The notes below the pieces were generated by a model. That model was not told the origin of the DNA. It did not search any database and saw only the letters and a list, made by a program, of their open reading frames with translations. Made by a program: the position numbers and the translations under genes. A stretch of DNA of 5,501 nt, from the NCBI GenBank assembly GCA_947179195.1, contig CAMXAS010000092.1, positions 1 through 5,501 of the forward strand, written 5' to 3'. The number at the start of each line of letters is the position of its first letter. The first letter of the stretch is position 1. Source of the DNA: an uncultured Bacteroidales bacterium (lineage in GTDB: Bacteria > Bacteroidota > Bacteroidia > Bacteroidales > P3). Shown piece by piece: positions 1 to 5,501 of this stretch.

Positions 1-25
1 GTCCATGATAATGTTTGAACCTCTA

Positions 26-682
26 TTAGAACATCGGTTTCAAGTCCGGCGATACGATCAGCTGCGCTTCGGTGGCCGCCTGTACGTCTTCCGGCTTGAA
101 TTCCGGGTTTATTTCAATGAGTTCGATGCCTTTGGGGGTAATGCGCATCACGCCCATTTCGGTCACAATCAGGTTGACCCGACCCTTGGCCGTCAACGGC
201 AACGTGCATTTCTTCAAAATCTTGGGGTTGCCCTTGGCCGTGTGCTCCATGGCCAAAATCACGAGCTTGGCGCCCGTCAGCAAATCCATCGCGCCGCCCA
301 TGCCGGGGGTCATCTTGCCGGGAATCATCCAGTTGGCCAGGTCGCCCTGTTCATCCACCTGCATCGCGCCCAATACCGTCGCGTCCACATGGCCGCCGCG
401 GATGATGCCGAAAGAGGTCGCGCTGTCGAACGAGCAGGCGCCCAAGGCCGGCGAGGTAAAGCCACCGCCCGCGTTGATGTATTCGGGGTCTTCCTGACCT
501 TCGGCCGGCGTGGCGCCCATGCCGAGCAGGCCGTTTTCCGATTGCAGCACCACCTTCACGCCCGGCGCCAGGTAGTTGGGCACCGCCGTAGGCAGGCCGA
601 TGCCGAGGTTCACGACGTCGCCGTTCTTGAGTTCTTTGGCCACGCGCCGCGCGATGATTTCGCGCATTTGATTCTTATCCAT
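26..682 (-). CDS. atoA: Butyryl-CoA:acetoacetate CoA-transferase, beta subunit (AtoA/CtfB type)
   Basis: A 218-residue family I CoA-transferase beta subunit, close to the family's usual length of about 220. The motif SENGLLGMG at residues 48-56 carries the glutamate (E49) that in this family forms the glutamyl-CoA thioester. Other family features are the early GDVVNLGIGLP stretch (21-31), the glycine-rich segment near residue 72 (AGGGFTSPALGA), and a methionine/glycine-rich run near 123-132. The partner alpha subunit (AtoD) is not in the window and should be encoded nearby, because the beta subunit needs it to work. Placed after the lysine aminomutase genes, its likely job is the last step of lysine fermentation: moving CoA from butyryl-CoA to acetoacetate and releasing butyrate in the cytoplasm. 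Sequence alone does not exclude acetate- or 3-oxoacid-specific relatives; the substrate call rests on context. The ATG at 682 gives the normal family N-terminus (MDKNQMREIIARR). There is no clear Shine-Dalgarno sequence before it. The stop is TAA. Confidence 0.9.
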   Translation of the reverse strand: MDKNQMREIIARRVAKELKNGDVVNLGIGLPTAVPNYLAPGVKVVLQSENGLLGMGATPAEGQEDPEYINAGGGFTSPALGACSFDSATSFGIIRGGHVDATVLGAMQVDEQGDLANWMIPGKMTPGMGGAMDLLTGAKLVILAMEHTAKGNPKILKKCTLPLTAKGRVNLIVTEMGVMRITPKGIELIEINPEFKPEDVQAATEAQLIVSPDLKPMF

Positions 683-721
683 AGTCGTAATATTTCAAAT
701 GTTTGTATATACTATATATAC
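683..721. other. AT-rich kamE-atoA spacer with a small inverted repeat
   Basis: This 39-nt gap is much more AT-rich than its GC-rich surroundings. Directly after the kamE stop it holds an inverted repeat, GTATAT (705-710) and ATATAC (716-721), with 5 nt between the arms. The stem would be weak as RNA. On the minus strand I see no convincing Bacteroidota promoter (TTTG near -33 with TAnnTTTG near -7) and no Shine-Dalgarno sequence for atoA. It may simply be an unstructured AU-rich translation start region. Confidence 0.45.
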
Positions 722-1510
722 TTATTTGCCCATGCGTTTGGCCAGTTCCTGCGCAATGAACGAGGCCACGTCGTCGGCGTAGGTGTTCATGCCGAAGCCG
801 GCGTCAAAGCCCAATTCCTTGGCCAACTCGTAGGAGATACGCGGGCCGCCGCAGCATACAATCATCTGCTGGCGCAGGTTTTCGGCCTCCATCATTTCGA
901 TGAACTCCGTCATATTTTGGATATGCACGTCCTTCTGCGTCACGGTCTGCGAAACCAATACCGCGTCGGCCTTCAGTTCGATGGCCTTGGCGATGAGCTC
1001 CTCGTTGAGCACCTGGCTGCCGAGGTTGTAGGCCTCTATCATGTCGTAGCGTTCCAGGCCGTAGTGGCCCGCAAAGCCCTTCATGTTCATGATGGCGTCG
1101 ATGCCCACGGTGTGCGCGTCGGTACCCGTGCTGGCGCCCACCACCACGAGCTTGCGCCCGATGTGGCGGCGGATGAATTCGTCGGTTTCCTCCATGCTCA
1201 TCACGTTCGATTCCACCTTGGGCACGTGGATGGCCGTGTAGTCCACCGTATGCGTGCAACTGCCGTAGGCGTTGAAGAACGTAAAGCCTTCGGTCAACTC
1301 CTTGTAGAACACGATTTGCGGGTTCTCGAAGCCCATCTTGCGGATGAGTTGCTTGGCCGCCTCAATGGCTTCGTCGCCGGCCGGCACGGGCAGCGTGAAA
1401 CTCAGCTGCGTCTTGCCGTCGTTCATCGTGTCGCCGTAAGGCTTGATGCGTTTGGGGTCGAACGTCTTGTCTATCTGTTCGGTCGATGTAGAATACAAAC
1501 CTCCGCTCAT
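722..1510 (-). CDS. kamE: Lysine 5,6-aminomutase beta subunit (cobalamin-binding)
   Basis: A 262-residue small subunit of the adenosylcobalamin- and PLP-dependent lysine 5,6-aminomutase. With KamD it moves the terminal amino group of L-beta-lysine (or D-lysine) from C6 to C5, giving L-erythro-3,5-diaminohexanoate from beta-lysine. An N-terminal dimerisation region (about 1-115) is followed by a Rossmann-type B12 domain (about 118-260). The base-off cobalamin motif DAHTVG is at 131-136, with the cobalt-ligand histidine at H133. K144, in NMKG, is the lysine that forms the internal aldimine with PLP. Both fall at the residue numbers I recall for the Clostridium sticklandii enzyme (His133-beta, Lys144-beta). 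The later B12 elements are VLVSQTVTQ (184-192) and CCGGPRIS (219-226). The start lies 1 nt past the kamD stop (TGATATG) behind a good Shine-Dalgarno sequence inside kamD, which suggests translational coupling and matched subunit amounts. The stop is TAA. Confidence 0.97.
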   Translation of the reverse strand: MSGGLYSTSTEQIDKTFDPKRIKPYGDTMNDGKTQLSFTLPVPAGDEAIEAAKQLIRKMGFENPQIVFYKELTEGFTFFNAYGSCTHTVDYTAIHVPKVESNVMSMEETDEFIRRHIGRKLVVVGASTGTDAHTVGIDAIMNMKGFAGHYGLERYDMIEAYNLGSQVLNEELIAKAIELKADAVLVSQTVTQKDVHIQNMTEFIEMMEAENLRQQMIVCCGGPRISYELAKELGFDAGFGMNTYADDVASFIAQELAKRMGK

Positions 1511-1511
1511 A

Positions 1512-3077
1512 TCAGTTTCCTTTCTTCATTAAAGCAATAAACGGGTTGCTGTACGATTTGCCCTTGGCGGCCACGCCCTGCAGGCCCTTGCCGCCGGTCT
1601 TGGGACGCTTGATGTCGGCGAAGATACCCTTCTCCAACGCGGTGAACAACCCTTCTTTCTCGATTTTACGCAGCAGCTGCAAGGCTTCGTCCAAGACGTA
1701 CTGCGCGCGTTTGCGGATGATACCGTCTTTCTTGAACTCCATCTCCTCGCCGATGTCCTTCATGTTGTTGAAGATGTATTTGGCGTTCTCGATGGAGAGG
1801 AAACGGTCGCTCATGAACGGCGTGTGGATGGCCTCGGTGGGCATACCCAACAGCTGGATGCCCTGATGCGTCCAGATGCCGATTTGGTTGAAGAGCGCGT
1901 CCTGGATATGGCCGCGGAAAATGTTGCCCGTCATGAACTTGGTGGGCGGCATATATTTCAGCGTGGCCTTCGGGAAGATTTCGCGCGTCATCTGCGCCTG
2001 CGCCAACTCCAGCAAAAAGCCGTTCTCCAGCATCGGGTCCATTTCAAAGGCGTGACCCAGCCCCATCTGTTCTTCGGGCAGGCCGGCCAACAGCGCCAAC
2101 TGTTCGTTGATGAAGTCGGAGGCCAGTACGGTGTGCGCCTCGGTCACGGCGTCGGCCGTGGTCAGGTAGTTGTCTTCGCCCGTGTTGATGATAACGCCGG
2201 CAAAGCTGTTGATAACGCGCGAGAAGTACTGGTCAACGAGCGTGCGCTGCATATTGATGTCGCGGAACAGGATGCCGTAAAGCGCGTCGTTGAGCATCAC
2301 GTCCAGGCCTTCCAAAGCCCCCATCACGGCGATTTCGGGCATACAGAGGCCGGAGCAGTAGTTGCAGAGGCGTATATATCGCCCTACTTCTTCGCCCACC
2401 TCGTCCAAGGCCTTGCGCATGATGCGGAAGTTCTCCTGCGTGGCCATCGTGCCGCCGAAGCCTTCCGTGGTGGCGCCGTAAGGCACGTAGTCGAGCAAAC
2501 TCTGACCCGTGGTGCGGATAACCGCCACCACGTCGGCACCCTGCCGGGCCGCGGCCTGTGCCTGCACCACATCCTCGTAGATGTTGCCGGTGGCCACAAT
2601 CACGTAAAGGTACGGCTTGGGGCCTTCGCCTATCGTCTGCAGGTATTTCTCGCGGCGCGCCCGACGTTCGCGGATGCGTTCCATCGAAGCGTCCACGTAG
2701 GGCTGCAATGCGGCTTCCCGTTGCTGGGCCGTGGCCACCGGGAATTTCTCTATCGCGCACAGGCCGCGCGCCAAGGCTTCGGCGATTTGCTGCGGGCTCT
2801 TGCCCTCGGCCACCACCGCGTTGCCCATGGCGAACATGACGCCCTCGCCGAGCAGACCGCTTTCTTTGAGCGCGTCCACCACCACGTTGGGCAGGGGCAC
2901 GCCGTTTTCATCCACGCCGTCGATGCCCAACAGACGGGCAATCGTGCGTTCCACCGCCACCGTGGTATAGCCGTCCACGAACTGCTGTACGTCTTCGGCA
3001 ATGCGGGCGGCCGACATCTTGGCCGCCTCCACTTTGGCAAAATCCAAACCTAATTTGCTCTTCTTTTCCTCCGCCAT
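1512..3077 (-). CDS. kamD: Lysine 5,6-aminomutase alpha subunit (PLP/adenosylcobalamin TIM barrel)
   Basis: A 521-residue large subunit of lysine 5,6-aminomutase, against about 516 in Clostridium sticklandii. It forms the TIM barrel that holds PLP, substrate and the adenosyl group. Residues I recall as active-site contacts in the clostridial structure and mutant studies (R184, S189, S238, Y263, R268, D298, K370) all appear here at a constant +4 offset: R188, S193, S242, Y267, R272, D302 and K374. This supports both the assignment and catalytic competence. Other family landmarks are LCNYCSGLCMPEIAVMGALE (237-256) and NDALYGILFRDIN (263-275). The N-terminus is lysine-rich and probably flexible. 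The ATG at 3077 lies 6 nt after the kamA stop, with no Shine-Dalgarno sequence, so translation probably follows from kamA. The gene ends in TGA, 1 nt before the kamE ATG; its last codons (M-K-K-G-N) also form the kamE ribosome-binding site. The protein is cytoplasmic, with no signal peptide or membrane segment. Confidence 0.97.
   Translation of the reverse strand: MAEEKKSKLGLDFAKVEAAKMSAARIAEDVQQFVDGYTTVAVERTIARLLGIDGVDENGVPLPNVVVDALKESGLLGEGVMFAMGNAVVAEGKSPQQIAEALARGLCAIEKFPVATAQQREAALQPYVDASMERIRERRARREKYLQTIGEGPKPYLYVIVATGNIYEDVVQAQAAARQGADVVAVIRTTGQSLLDYVPYGATTEGFGGTMATQENFRIMRKALDEVGEEVGRYIRLCNYCSGLCMPEIAVMGALEGLDVMLNDALYGILFRDINMQRTLVDQYFSRVINSFAGVIINTGEDNYLTTADAVTEAHTVLASDFINEQLALLAGLPEEQMGLGHAFEMDPMLENGFLLELAQAQMTREIFPKATLKYMPPTKFMTGNIFRGHIQDALFNQIGIWTHQGIQLLGMPTEAIHTPFMSDRFLSIENAKYIFNNMKDIGEEMEFKKDGIIRKRAQYVLDEALQLLRKIEKEGLFTALEKGIFADIKRPKTGGKGLQGVAAKGKSYSNPFIALMKKGN
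1518..1523 (-). promoter_or_regulatory. Shine-Dalgarno sequence of kamE inside the end of kamD
   Basis: AAAGGA on the minus strand ends 7 nt before the kamE ATG (1510-1508). It is formed by the last sense codons of kamD (Lys-Lys-Gly-Asn). It supports the chosen kamE start and, with the 1-nt gap between kamD stop and kamE start, suggests coupled translation of the two aminomutase subunits. It stands out because kdd, kamD and atoA have no recognisable Shine-Dalgarno sequence. Confidence 0.6.
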
Positions 3078-3083
3078 TTCGGA

Positions 3084-4331
3084 TTAGTGTTTTTCGTTGC
3101 GTTTCTTTCTGTCCAGGTTGTCCGGTTCGAGCGAAATGGAATCCGCCTTGCCGCACATGAGCGCGCTCACGCCTTCGGTCTTGAGCCGTACGTCGTTGGC
3201 GATGGCCGTCTCGTTGCCGTAGTTCATCGGCTCGGTATAGGTCGTGATGACGCCCTCGTAGTTACGCAGGATGACTTTGCCCACGCCCTGCGAGATGAGA
3301 TAGTTCGGCATGACGGGGATTTTGCCGCCGCCGCCCGGCGCATCGACGACGAACGTCGGCACGGCATAGCCGGAGATATGGCCCCGCAGGCCTTCGATAA
3401 TTTCAATACCCTTGGCGACGGGCGTGCGGAAGTGCTCCAGACCCATCGACAGGTCGCATTGGTAGATGTAATAAGGACGGACGCGGATTTTGACGAGGTT
3501 GCACATGAGCTTCTTCATCACCTCCACCGAGTCGTTCACCCCGCGCAGCAACACCGTCTGGTTGCCGAGCGGCACGCCGGCGTTGGCCAGTCGGGCGCAC
3601 GCGCCGGCCGACTCTTCCGTTATTTCGTTCGAGTGGTTGAAGTGCGTGTTGAGCCAAATGGGGTGATATTTGCTCAGCATGGCCACCAGTTCGGGCGTGA
3701 TACGCTGCGGGCAAACCACGGGCGTACGGCTGCCGATACGGATGATTTCCACGTGGGGGATGGCGCGGAGCCGCTTGATGATGGACTCCAACACCTGATC
3801 CGATACCAAAAGCGCGTCACCGCCGGAGAGCAATACGTCCCTCACCTGGGGCGTCTTGGCGATATATTCGATGGCCTTGTCGATGCGTTCGGCCGGCGAC
3901 TCGCAGTCGTGCTGGCCGGCAAAGCGGCGGCGCGTGCAGTGACGGCAGTACATCGAGCACTGGTCGGTGATGAGGAACAGCACGCGGTCCGGATAACGGT
4001 GCGTGAGGCCCGGCACCGGCGAATCGGAGTCTTCATGCAGCGGGTCCAACAAATCGGCGGCCGACTGGTGCGTTTCCAAACCCGTCGGAATCGCCTGACG
4101 GCGCACGGGGTCGTTCGGGTCTTCCGGATTGATTAAGCTCAGGTAGTACGGCGTAATCGCCATACGCAGCGTCTTGAGCGTTTGCTTCACGCCGTCTTCC
4201 TCGGCGGGCGTGAGGTGGATGTATTTCTTGAGGTCTTCCAGCGTTTCAATCCGATTCTGAACCTGCCATCTCCAGTCGTTCCACTGGGCGTCGGTCACTT
4301 CGGGAAACATCTCTTTTCTTCTGCTTGCCAT
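3084..4331 (-). CDS. kamA: L-lysine 2,3-aminomutase (radical SAM, PLP)
   Basis: A 415-residue L-lysine 2,3-aminomutase that converts L-lysine to L-beta-lysine, the first step of this pathway. It is nearly the length of the Clostridium subterminale enzyme (416) and aligns with it without gaps through about residue 371. The radical SAM cluster motif CSMYCRHC places the [4Fe-4S] ligands at C125, C129 and C132. R134 is the recalled substrate-carboxylate contact. K337 in APGGGGK is the PLP lysine, and D293 and D330 are the recalled contacts to the substrate's far amino group. All sit at the clostridial residue numbers. The C-terminal extension and substrate aspartates favour KamA over the shorter EpmB proteins. 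The four cysteines that bind structural zinc in the clostridial enzyme (recalled as 268, 375, 377, 380) are absent: S268 is present, and 375-380 reads TAIAND. The ATG at 4331 gives an N-terminus matching the family (RR....F..V.DA.WNDWRWQ). The stop is TAA, 6 nt before kamD. Confidence 0.97.
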   Translation of the reverse strand: MASRRKEMFPEVTDAQWNDWRWQVQNRIETLEDLKKYIHLTPAEEDGVKQTLKTLRMAITPYYLSLINPEDPNDPVRRQAIPTGLETHQSAADLLDPLHEDSDSPVPGLTHRYPDRVLFLITDQCSMYCRHCTRRRFAGQHDCESPAERIDKAIEYIAKTPQVRDVLLSGGDALLVSDQVLESIIKRLRAIPHVEIIRIGSRTPVVCPQRITPELVAMLSKYHPIWLNTHFNHSNEITEESAGACARLANAGVPLGNQTVLLRGVNDSVEVMKKLMCNLVKIRVRPYYIYQCDLSMGLEHFRTPVAKGIEIIEGLRGHISGYAVPTFVVDAPGGGGKIPVMPNYLISQGVGKVILRNYEGVITTYTEPMNYGNETAIANDVRLKTEGVSALMCGKADSISLEPDNLDRKKRNEKH

Positions 4332-4339
4332 AATAATCG

Positions 4340-4343
4340 CCTT
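4340..4343 (-). promoter_or_regulatory. Weak Shine-Dalgarno candidate for kamA
   Basis: AAGG on the minus strand ends 8 nt before the kamA ATG (4331-4329), within the AT-rich stretch that follows the terminator-like hairpin. The spacing is suitable but the match is only four bases, so it is weak support for the start. The protein N-terminus, which aligns with the family, is the stronger argument. Confidence 0.35.
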
Positions 4344-4363
4344 AAAAATTGCCGTATATATTC

Positions 4364-4410
4364 AAAAGCGGGCATCCGCGGCGGACCGGGGCCTGCCGTC
4401 GGACACCCGC
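4364..4410 (-). terminator. Intrinsic terminator- or attenuator-like hairpin between kdd and kamA
   Basis: On the minus strand, GCGGGTGTCCG (4410-4400) pairs with CGGATGCCCGC (4378-4368) over 11 bp, including two G-U pairs. Inside this stem, after a bulged A (4399), CGGC (4398-4395) pairs with GCCG (4382-4379). After another bulged A (4394), GG (4393-4392) pairs with CC (4384-4383) around a 7-nt loop (4391-4385). The 3' arm is followed directly by four U's (4367-4364) and then an AU-rich stretch. It begins 10 nt after the kdd stop. The base pairing was found by eye in the sequence; its role as terminator, attenuator or mRNA-stabilising 3' end is inferred. The U tract is short, so partial read-through into kamA is plausible. 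The plus-strand reading has no T tract after the stem, so the element is oriented for kdd. Confidence 0.7.
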
Positions 4411-4420
4411 GGGTGGACGC

Positions 4421-5464
4421 TTATGCGTATAGGTCCGTGAACACTTTGCGCAGGGCTTCGTTTTCGCGCAGTTCCTGCAACGTGATTTCGGCATGGCCCT
4501 TCGTGTAGCCGTTGCCCACGATCATCGTCACGTCCTTGCCTACGCCTTCCGCGCCCAAAGCCGCTTTCGTGAACGAGGTCGCCATCGAGAAGAAATAAAC
4601 CACGCCGTCGTCTTTCGTGCAGATGATGCTGGCCATTTCCGTGTTTTCGATGTTGACGTTGTTGATGGTCACGTCGCAGAGTTGGCCTTTCGTCAGTTCT
4701 TCGATTTTCTCGTAAACCGCCACCGGCTGCGTGGCGTCGGCCGTAAACACGTGGTCGCAGAAGCCGAGGTCCAACAGGCGTTTCGCGCTCTTTTCGCTGT
4801 GGCACAGGCCGATGACCTTGCCCGTCACGCCGGCGCGCTTCTTGGCTTCATAGCAGCAGAGCATACCGCTCTTGCCGCCCGCACCGATAATCAGCACCGT
4901 ATTGCCGGGCTTCACGAGCTTGGCCGTCTGGGCCGGCGCGCCGGCTACGTCCAAAGCCGAAAGCGCGAGGTTTTCGGGCAAATCGGAAGGAATCTTGGCG
5001 TAGATGCCGCTTTCAAACAGGATGGCCTTGCCGTCGATATCCACTTGGTCGATTTCGGCGCGGATGTCCTTGATTTTGTCGATGCGCAGGGGCGTGAGCG
5101 ACAGCGAAACCAGCGTCGCGATTTTGTCGCCTTCCTTGAGGTCGATTTTGCCTTTGAGCGCGTCGCCGATTTTCTCTACCGTGCCGAGCAACATACCGCC
5201 CGAACCCGTAACGGGGTTGCGGTGTTTGCCCTGTTTTTCCACGATGCCGAGCATGATTTCGGCAATCTTGGCCTTGTCGCCGCCGGCCTGTTCCGCAATC
5301 TGCGTGAAGCTGGCGGAGTCGATGTTCAACGTCTGTACGTCAATGAGGATTTCATTGTCGTAGAGCACGTCCATGTTGTTGTCGATTTTGTCGGCGGGTT
5401 GGGGCAAAACGCCCTTGGGCGAAATGACGCGGTGCGTACCGTATTTGTTTCCTTTAGGTTGCAT
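4421..5464 (-). CDS. kdd: L-erythro-3,5-diaminohexanoate dehydrogenase
   Basis: A 347-residue NAD(P)-dependent dehydrogenase that oxidatively deaminates L-erythro-3,5-diaminohexanoate to 5-amino-3-oxohexanoate (EC 1.4.1.11 activity), the step after KamDE. The fold is of the medium-chain dehydrogenase type. An N-terminal GroES-like region (to about 165) includes HRNPVTGSGGMLLGTV near 81-96. A Rossmann domain follows with the nucleotide-binding loop GAGGKSG at 194-200 after the beta strand NTVLII. The C-terminal part holds VTMIVGNGYTKGHAE (312-326). The family call rests on recognising these Kdd landmarks together with adjacency to kamA, kamD and kamE; cofactor preference (NAD or NADP) cannot be read with confidence. 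The ATG at 5464 gives the normal start, MQPKGNKYGTHRVISPKG. No Shine-Dalgarno sequence precedes it (the upstream region is AT-rich). It is the first gene of the set here. Its TAA stop is followed 10 nt later by a strong hairpin that separates it from kamA. Confidence 0.95.
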   Translation of the reverse strand: MQPKGNKYGTHRVISPKGVLPQPADKIDNNMDVLYDNEILIDVQTLNIDSASFTQIAEQAGGDKAKIAEIMLGIVEKQGKHRNPVTGSGGMLLGTVEKIGDALKGKIDLKEGDKIATLVSLSLTPLRIDKIKDIRAEIDQVDIDGKAILFESGIYAKIPSDLPENLALSALDVAGAPAQTAKLVKPGNTVLIIGAGGKSGMLCCYEAKKRAGVTGKVIGLCHSEKSAKRLLDLGFCDHVFTADATQPVAVYEKIEELTKGQLCDVTINNVNIENTEMASIICTKDDGVVYFFSMATSFTKAALGAEGVGKDVTMIVGNGYTKGHAEITLQELRENEALRKVFTDLYA

Positions 5465-5501
5465 AATGTTTTATAAGTTTGAAGGTTGTTAATTCTTGTT
5501 T
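5465..5501 (-). other. Partial upstream region of kdd, no signal recognised
   Basis: These 37 nt before the kdd ATG are AT-rich and contain no Shine-Dalgarno sequence, no hairpin and no clear Bacteroidota-type promoter on the minus strand. The window ends here, so whether kdd is preceded by a promoter or by another pathway gene cannot be decided. Confidence 0.4.

Noticed and set aside
702..728. Plus-strand promoter-like pair TTTG (702-705) and TATTTG (723-728)
   Set aside because: It points antisense into the end of kamE, the match to the Bacteroidota consensus is incomplete, and the AT-rich gap makes chance matches likely.
5..1540. A 511-codon open frame on the plus strand, opposite atoA and kamE
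   Set aside because: It spans two well-supported genes and their gap, is rich in His, Arg, Ala and Gly without recognisable domains, and arises from GC-rich codon use on the opposite strand.
2343..2366. KamD cysteines C238, C241 and C245 as a possible iron-sulfur or radical SAM motif
   Set aside because: The spacing (Cx2Cx3C) is not the radical SAM Cx3Cx2C pattern, and the stretch appears to be a normal conserved KamD segment containing the active-site serine S242; the enzyme uses adenosylcobalamin.
1824..4136. Long plus-strand open frames at 1824-3053 and 3087-4136, opposite kamD and kamA
   Set aside because: Same low-information antisense composition; the minus-strand frames carry full catalytic motifs of known enzymes.
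4404..4415. Perfect palindrome CACCCGCGGGTG as an operator for a regulator
   Set aside because: It overlaps the 5' arm of the terminator-like hairpin and lies right after the kdd stop, not before a promoter; a chance GC-rich palindrome or alternative RNA fold is more likely.
4493..5476. A 327-codon plus-strand open frame opposite kdd
   Set aside because: Antisense shadow of kdd, with no domain logic and no ribosome site.

Overview
The window is a compact, one-directional stretch of a lysine-fermentation locus. All five genes lie on the minus strand, so transcription runs from high to low coordinates. In that order they are kdd (5464-4421), kamA (4331-3084), kamD (3077-1512), kamE (1510-722) and an atoA-type CoA-transferase beta subunit (682-26). 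All five are complete, with no frameshifts. About 96% of the window is coding, and there are no RNA genes, mobile elements or CRISPR arrays.

How the genes work together: KamA (radical SAM/PLP) converts L-lysine to L-beta-lysine. KamD and KamE form the adenosylcobalamin/PLP lysine 5,6-aminomutase, which makes L-erythro-3,5-diaminohexanoate. Kdd oxidatively deaminates this to 5-amino-3-oxohexanoate. After Kce and Kal (not in this window), the carbon becomes acetoacetate and crotonyl-CoA/butyryl-CoA. The AtoD/AtoA CoA-transferase then moves CoA from butyryl-CoA to acetoacetate and releases butyrate. Only the beta subunit AtoA is seen here. Kce, Kal, AtoD and butyryl-CoA dehydrogenase/Etf are expected outside the window. 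Catalytic residues recalled from the characterised clostridial enzymes are present in KamA, KamD and KamE at identical or uniformly shifted positions, so all three should be active.

Layout: kamA, kamD and kamE are nearly contiguous (gaps of 6 and 1 nt), and atoA follows after a 39-nt, very AT-rich gap. kdd is separated from kamA by 89 nt containing a long GC-rich hairpin followed by four U's on the coding strand. This looks like an intrinsic terminator or attenuator that could split the locus into kdd and kamA-kamD-kamE-atoA units.

Organism: the moderately high GC (by eye in the upper 50s percent), AT-rich intergenic gaps, mostly absent Shine-Dalgarno sequences and family resemblance suggest an anaerobic, amino-acid-fermenting gut bacterium, probably Bacteroidota (for example an Alistipes- or Odoribacter-like genus). 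This placement is inference. I see no unknown system. The points most worth a second look are the internal terminator-like hairpin, the apparent loss of the structural zinc site in KamA, and the absence of kamB/kamC between kamA and kamD.
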